DNA of 64,000 nucleotides from Bradyrhizobium sp. sBnM-33 (GTDB taxonomy: Bacteria; Pseudomonadota; Alphaproteobacteria; Rhizobiales; Xanthobacteraceae), in assembly GCF_032917945.1 (NCBI RefSeq), contig NZ_CP136624.1:620001-684000 (forward strand). Direction: 5' to 3'. The translations under genes were made by a program, and so were the position numbers. Positions 59,967 through 64,000 of the stretch are shown here, in pieces; the stretch's first letter is position 1; each line of letters opens with the position of its first letter. Under the pieces are notes generated by a model, which was given only the letters and a program-made list of their open reading frames with translations, made no database searches and was not told where the DNA came from.

Positions 59967-60578
59967 TTACGCGGCGATGCTGTCCACGCCCGCGCCCTTA
60001 AGCAACTCGGCCAATTGTTTGCGGGCATAGAACATGCGGGTCTTCACCGTGCTCTGGGGAATACCGATGATCGCGCCGGCCTCTTCCACCGACTTCTCGT
60101 GGTAGTAGACCAGGTTGATGATCTCGCGATGCGCCGGCGACAGCTTGGCAACGCAGGCGCGCAGGATGGCGCTGGTATTGTTGCGGTCAAGCGAGGCTTC
60201 CGGCGTGTCGGCCTCGTCCGCGATCTCCAGCACGTCTTCCTGCTCGATGTCCTCATGCTTGCGCTGGCGCAACGCGGTCAGCGCCTTGAAACGGGCGATC
60301 GACAGCAGCCAGGTCGAAACCTGCGAGCGGCCCTCGAACTGGGCGGCGGTCCGCCACACGTCGAGAAACACCTGGCTGACGAGGTCTTCCGCCATCGTGG
60401 TGTCACGCACCATGCGCAGCACGAAACGGTAAACCCGGACGTTATGGCGGGAGTAAAGCACATGCATCGCCGTGCGGTCGCCCTTGGCAATACTCTGCAG
60501 CAGCGTTTCGTCGGATGTCGCGCGGGCGGCGGCAATCGACTTCTTGGCTGCGGCGTTGATGGCGATGACGTTCGACAT
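59967..60578 (-). CDS. ECF-type RNA polymerase sigma factor
   Basis: 203 aa. Region 2 spans about residues 36-100, with LYSRHNVRVYRFVLRMVRDT and AEDLVSQVFLDVWRTAAQFE. Region 4 follows with LSPAHREIINLVYYHEKSVE and AIIGIPQSTVKTRMFYARKQ. An acidic stretch (HEDIEQEDVLEIADEADTPE) separates the regions. No anti-sigma gene is adjacent. It directs RNA polymerase to a specific promoter set, perhaps including its own leader and the small secreted gene. Confidence 0.92.
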   Translation of the reverse strand: MSNVIAINAAAKKSIAAARATSDETLLQSIAKGDRTAMHVLYSRHNVRVYRFVLRMVRDTTMAEDLVSQVFLDVWRTAAQFEGRSQVSTWLLSIARFKALTALRQRKHEDIEQEDVLEIADEADTPEASLDRNNTSAILRACVAKLSPAHREIINLVYYHEKSVEEAGAIIGIPQSTVKTRMFYARKQLAELLKGAGVDSIAA

Positions 60579-60691
60579 GACAGGCTCCCAATTCCACGCC
60601 GGGCGGCGTTTCGTTGGGAGAATTGTTAATTAGGCTCGGTTTCGGGATGTCTGCTCCACAAGGGAAAAATGGTTTCGTGGCCGAGAGAATT

Positions 60692-60718
60692 GTTTCGTCG
60701 CGGGGCCCGCGACGAAAC
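60692..60718. promoter_or_regulatory. Perfect 27-base palindrome upstream of the sigma-factor gene
   Basis: GTTTCGTCGCGGG (60692-60704), one centre base, then CCCGCGACGAAAC (60706-60718). On the minus strand it continues into CGACGAAACAATTCTCTCGG; the shared CGACGAAACAA occurs again at 59879-59889, upstream of the small secreted gene. GTTTCGT also occurs at 60608 and 60672. The 60579-60925 gap holds only this, the repeat at 60797-60902, and AT-rich sequence near 60620-60640 and 60725-60770. Confidence 0.5.
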
Positions 60719-60796
60719 ATTCGGAGATAAAAGGCCAGTAATTTCAATATGCGGAAAATTGGAAGATTTCAGATGCGGATTAGTTCCGCAGGTAGA

Positions 60797-60902
60797 CCCT
60801 CATCCCTGAGGAGCGGCGCCTTCGCCGCGTCTCGAAGGATGCAGGCCCAGACGGGCCACATGGTTCGAGACGCCGCTTCGCGGCTCCTCACCACCATGAG
60901 GG
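60797..60902. repeat. Extragenic palindromic repeat, 'ctcatcctgaggag' family, copy 3
   Basis: CCCTCATCCCTGAGGAGC and GTCTCGAAGGATG at the left; CATGGTTCGAGACGC and GGCTCCTCACCACCATGAGG at the right. Same orientation as 52332-52428. It lies 24 bases after the response-regulator stop, where the phosphorelay transcript could end. Confidence 0.88.
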
Positions 60903-60925
60903 TCGAACAGCAGAAGCGCCGAGGC

Positions 60926-61663
60926 TTAACCCTTCTCACCCGTCGGCGAGAACAAATAGCCGCCGCCTCTGATTGTGCGGATCACGGCGGGCTTGGTCGG
61001 ATCGATCTCGATCTTGCGGCGGATACGCATGATGCGCAGATCGACGGCGCGGTCGAAAGCCTCGGCGTCGCGCGCATTGGCCAATTCCAACAGCCGCTCG
61101 CGCGACAACACCCGCTTCGGATTCGCCGCGAACACTTTCAACAGACCGAATTCGGACGCCGTCAGCGGATGCTCGTTGCCTTCGTCGTCGCGTAGCGCCT
61201 GGGCTTCGAGATCGAGCCATTTGGTGCCGAACCGCACCAGTTGTTCCTTCTCCGCCTTGGCCGTCGCGGGCTCGGGCGTCGCCGTCTTGGCCGGCGTGCT
61301 GCGGCGGAGCACGGAGCGGATCCGTGCCATCAGTTCGCGCAGCTCGCAGGGCTTTGCGATGTAGTCGTCGGCGCCGAGTTCGAGGCCAACGACGCGGTCG
61401 ATCGGGCTCGCGGTCGCCGTCAGCATGATGACGGGAACGTTGATGCGGCTCTTCAGGTCGCGAATGATCGAAAGCCCGTCTTCCTCGGGCATGTTGAGGT
61501 CGAGCACGACGAGGTCGGGCACGGCGTTCTCGATCTCCTTGCGCAGGCTCTTTCCCCCGTCGCACAAGGTGACGCCGAAGCCGTGCATCTTGAGGTAATC
61601 ACCGACCATCTCGCGGGCCGGCGCCTCGTCGTCGACGATGAAGATGTGCGGGTTCTGGGTCAT
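60926..61663 (-). CDS. OmpR-family response regulator
   Basis: 245 aa. The receiver domain (residues 6-120) has IFIVDDEAPAREMVGDYLKM, the phospho-accepting aspartate in LVVLDLNMPEEDGLSI, and the lysine in ADDYIAKPCELRELMARIRS. A linker rich in Ala/Thr/Pro leads to the winged-helix DNA-binding domain with LTASEFGLLKVFAANPKRVL and TIRGGGYLFSPTG. It overlaps the kinase stop by four bases and is the DNA-binding end of the relay. Confidence 0.93.
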   Translation of the reverse strand: MTQNPHIFIVDDEAPAREMVGDYLKMHGFGVTLCDGGKSLRKEIENAVPDLVVLDLNMPEEDGLSIIRDLKSRINVPVIMLTATASPIDRVVGLELGADDYIAKPCELRELMARIRSVLRRSTPAKTATPEPATAKAEKEQLVRFGTKWLDLEAQALRDDEGNEHPLTASEFGLLKVFAANPKRVLSRERLLELANARDAEAFDRAVDLRIMRIRRKIEIDPTKPAVIRTIRGGGYLFSPTGEKG

Positions 61664-63405
61664 GTCGTCTCTGTCGCAGGCAGTGTAACCGTAAATGTCG
61701 ATCCCTGCCCGGGTCCGGCACTTTCCGCAGTCACATGGCCGCCATGCATGTCGATAATACGTTTGACGATCGACAGACCGAGGCCGGTCGAGCTTTCGCC
61801 GGCGGTCGGCTTGGCCGATAGCCGCTGGAAGCGGCCGAACAGCCGGCCGAGATCCTCCGGCGAAAGGCCGGCGCCCTGGTCGGCGATGCGGATCACCGTG
61901 TCGCTGCCTTCATGGCTCACAGTGACTGTGATCTTGCCACCGATCGGCGAATATTTGATGGCGTTGCTGACGAGGTTGTCGATCGCCTCGCGGATCCGGT
62001 CGGCGTCGCACATGGTAACGATGTTCGACGGGGCCGATACCGTAATGGCCTGCTGCTTGTTGACGGCCGAGGGCAGGTTGGAGTCGGTGACCTCGTTCAC
62101 GAGGGCTCCGACATCGACGGGTTCGCGGCGGATGGTGATGTCGAAGGCATCCGCCATCGCATCCGAAATCAGGTGGTCGACCATCGAGGTCAGGCGTTTG
62201 GTGGCATCCCTGATGTGCTCGACCTGTGCGGTGACGTTCTCCTTCGGCGAGCCTGCGCCGATCAATTCGGTCAGCATCTCGGTGCGGCCGAGGATCACGC
62301 CGAGCGGGTTCTTCAAATCATGCGCCACGGTGCCGAGAATTTCGTTCTTGAAGCCGTTGGCGCGCTGCAGCCGCAGCCACTGCGCCGAAAGGCGGCGGTT
62401 GGCCTGCATCAGCGCGCGGGTGCGCTGGGCGACGCGGTCCTCGAGCTGGGTGTTGGCCTCGTGCAGTTGGCGATAGAGGATGACATTGTCGAACGCGATC
62501 GACAGCCGGCTGGAGAAGATCTCGACCAGCGCGCGGTCGGTGTCGGAAAGCTGGCGCTCGGCCTGCAACAGCACCACCACTTCGCGGCCGCTGCCGGTGC
62601 GCAAATAAAGCACGCTGCGATGGTCGGCGAATTCGTTCTTGCGGCGCTGGAAGGCCGCTTCCACCATTTGCCGCAAATCCGGATCGAGCGCCTTGGAGCT
62701 CGTCGTGCCGATAAACCGGCTGTAACAGCCCGAGCCAGCCAGCACCGAGAATTCGCTCCCCGGGGCACCGTCGTCGCGCAGCACCAGGATGCCGGCGCAG
62801 TCGACATTGAGCAGCGAGGCGAGCTGCGTCAAAACGCCTTCCGCCAGCCGCTGCATCGATTTGAAGTCGTAGAGCGTCGAGGCGGCGTCGATGATGATCT
62901 CAAGCCCGCGCCTTGTCTGCACCATGCGCTCAAGCTGCTGGTAGCTGCGCAGCGCCGCCGTCAGCGAGGTGAACAGCTTGTCGGCTGTCAACTCGGTCTT
63001 GGCCTTGTAGTCGTTGATGTCGTACTGGACGATGACGCGGCGCTCGGGCGCCTGCCCGGGCTGGCCGGTGCGCAGGATGATGCGGACGGTCTCGTTCTTG
63101 ATTTCGTTGCGGATGTATTCGACCAGGTCCAGGCCCGCAACGTCGGTCTCCATGATGACGTCGAGCAGCACGGCCGCGACGTCCGGGTTGTCGCGCATCA
63201 AGATGCGGCCTTCAGCCGCGGAATAGGCCGACAGGATTTCCAGCGTCGCGCCGTTGAGACTGTAGTCGCTGAGCGCAAAGCGGGTGCCCTCGTGCACCGC
63301 GGCGTCATCGTCGATGACGGCGATCTTCCACTTGCGCGCGGATGAGTCCTCCGGAGCCAGTCCGGTATCGTCGATCAGGTGGAGGACATCGTCCTGTTCG
63401 GCCAT
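61660..63405 (-). CDS. Histidine kinase with N-terminal receiver and DUF3369-type sensor
   Basis: 581 aa. The receiver (residues ~25-150) has KIAVIDDDAAVHEGTRFALS and a phospho-Asp in AVLLDVIMETDVAG. A DUF3369/GAF-like domain follows (residues ~170-330, DFKSMQRLAEGVLTQLASLL). The dimerisation helix carries the phospho-His in GTVAHDLKNPLGVILGRTEM. The ATPase has NAIKYSPIGGKITV, DQGAGLSPEDL and STGLGLSIVKRIIDMHGG. No membrane helix is seen, so it is cytosolic. It overlaps the next kinase by 31 bases. Confidence 0.92.
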   Translation of the reverse strand: MAEQDDVLHLIDDTGLAPEDSSARKWKIAVIDDDAAVHEGTRFALSDYSLNGATLEILSAYSAAEGRILMRDNPDVAAVLLDVIMETDVAGLDLVEYIRNEIKNETVRIILRTGQPGQAPERRVIVQYDINDYKAKTELTADKLFTSLTAALRSYQQLERMVQTRRGLEIIIDAASTLYDFKSMQRLAEGVLTQLASLLNVDCAGILVLRDDGAPGSEFSVLAGSGCYSRFIGTTSSKALDPDLRQMVEAAFQRRKNEFADHRSVLYLRTGSGREVVVLLQAERQLSDTDRALVEIFSSRLSIAFDNVILYRQLHEANTQLEDRVAQRTRALMQANRRLSAQWLRLQRANGFKNEILGTVAHDLKNPLGVILGRTEMLTELIGAGSPKENVTAQVEHIRDATKRLTSMVDHLISDAMADAFDITIRREPVDVGALVNEVTDSNLPSAVNKQQAITVSAPSNIVTMCDADRIREAIDNLVSNAIKYSPIGGKITVTVSHEGSDTVIRIADQGAGLSPEDLGRLFGRFQRLSAKPTAGESSTGLGLSIVKRIIDMHGGHVTAESAGPGQGSTFTVTLPATETT

Positions 63406-64000
63406 TGCGAAGTTCCGTCGGCTGCTGTCTGGTCTGTATTCGTGGATCCGCCCTTGGCGACTTTCGGCATGATAATGCGGAAGGTGGTGCCTTGTCCCAG
63501 CCTCGACTCCAGCATCATCCGGCCGCCGAGCTGTTGAGTGACAAGATTATAGACGATATGCAAGCCCAGTCCGGTGCCGCCCTCGTTGCGGCGGGTCGTA
63601 AAGAAGGGGTCGAATGCCTGCCGTTGCACGTCCGGCGTCATTCCGGCCCCGTTATCGGCAAAGATGATCTCTACGTCGTCGCTGCCGCGCGCCCGGGCCG
63701 AGATCGTGATCGCGCCGGAGCGGCCATCGGCAAACGCATGGTTGGCGGCATTGAGGAAAAGATTGGTTAATATCTGGCCGTAGGAGCCGGGATAGCCGTC
63801 GATGACGAGCCCTTCCGGCACCTCGACCGACAGCGTGATCGCCGCTTTCTTCAACACCGGCCATAAGCTCGCGACGATCTGGTCAGTGGCCTCGCTCAGG
63901 CTGAATTGCCGGCGCTCTGCGTGCGAGCGGTCGACCGCCACCTGCTTGAACGACTGGATCAGCTCGCCGGCGCGATGCAGGTTCGCCACCAGTTGCCCTG
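63375..64000 (-). CDS. Sensor histidine kinase, C-terminal part, cut by window edge
   Basis: The frame stays open through base 64000, so only about 208 C-terminal residues are present. It reads QLVANLHRAGELIQSFKQVA at the edge. The ATPase part shows ILTNLFLNAANHAFADGRSG, FADNGAGMTPDVQRQAFDPF and EGGTGLGLHIVYNLVTQQLG. It is upstream of, and overlaps, the receiver-kinase gene, so both kinases probably act with the OmpR-type regulator in one relay. Confidence 0.9.
   Translation of the reverse strand, partial: GQLVANLHRAGELIQSFKQVAVDRSHAERRQFSLSEATDQIVASLWPVLKKAAITLSVEVPEGLVIDGYPGSYGQILTNLFLNAANHAFADGRSGAITISARARGSDDVEIIFADNGAGMTPDVQRQAFDPFFTTRRNEGGTGLGLHIVYNLVTQQLGGRMMLESRLGQGTTFRIIMPKVAKGGSTNTDQTAADGTSQWPNRTMSST

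Noticed and set aside
61912..63345. 477-aa plus-strand frame opposite the receiver-histidine kinase
   Set aside because: Shadow frame with repetitive Val/Gly/Gln composition and no motif; the minus-strand kinase is complete.
1..64000. CRISPR array, prophage, insertion sequence or tRNA gene
   Set aside because: No regularly spaced direct repeats, transposase, integrase or phage genes, and no convincing cloverleaf with GGTTCGAATCC-type T-arm were seen. Dispersed inverted repeats are not spaced as in CRISPR.

Overview
The window looks like chromosome of a Bradyrhizobium-type alphaproteobacterium (Nitrobacteraceae). This rests on high GC throughout, many large catabolic and transporter genes, a Sox thiosulfate-oxidation cluster, a cyanide-insensitive bd-type oxidase, and short palindromic repeats of the kind common between genes in that group. 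The assignment is from protein character and repeat style, not a database search. I see no rRNA, tRNA, CRISPR array, phage or insertion sequence.

Layout: 1-2141 holds an acyl-CoA carboxylase (end of the carboxyltransferase subunit, then the biotin-carrying subunit). 2244-7729 (minus) is a complete peptide-type ABC importer. 8023-10744 (minus) is an acyl-CoA synthetase with an iron-type alcohol dehydrogenase/maleylacetate reductase. 10745-11713 is a gene-free block of stacked repeats. 11714-16071 is an RND efflux adaptor and pump. 16287-18015 has an orphan branched-chain-amino-acid-type binding protein and a MAPEG protein. 18045-22265 (minus) is an AttEFGH-like ABC system with a CrtC-like lipocalin. 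22511-28534 has two MFS transporters, an N-acyl-D-amino-acid deacylase-type amidohydrolase and an ATP-grasp protein. 28680-29828 is a run of four small uncharacterised genes.

30022-35403 is a vitamin B12 uptake locus: btuB (minus) behind a cobalamin riboswitch, with btuCDF divergent. 35495-43916 is the sulfur island: persulfide dioxygenase-rhodanese, periplasmic DsrE-like protein, soxB, soxK-like, soxA, soxZ, soxY, soxX, a short soxD, soxC, and a divergent ArsR repressor with the cysteine pair of persulfide sensors. The Sox proteins would oxidise thiosulfate on the SoxYZ carrier in the periplasm. The dioxygenase would remove cytoplasmic persulfide, and the repressor probably reads persulfide to switch the operon on.

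43953-50976 is a mixed region of methyltransferases, MFS transporters, a MerR regulator facing a methyltransferase/DUF2938 pair, a VOC dioxygenase-like protein and an AhpD/CMD-like protein. 51139-53611 has two acyl-CoA dehydrogenases that may form one heteromeric enzyme. 53846-58256 (minus) has an orphan amino-acid binding protein, an L,D-transpeptidase and the bd-type oxidase with its small subunit. 58395-59789 has a duplicated membrane protein and a small secreted protein. 59967-64000 (minus) has an ECF-like sigma factor and a three-gene phosphorelay cut by the window edge.

At least ten families of intergenic palindromic repeats are scattered through the window. Every convergent gene pair with more than about 90 bp between its 3' ends carries one or more.
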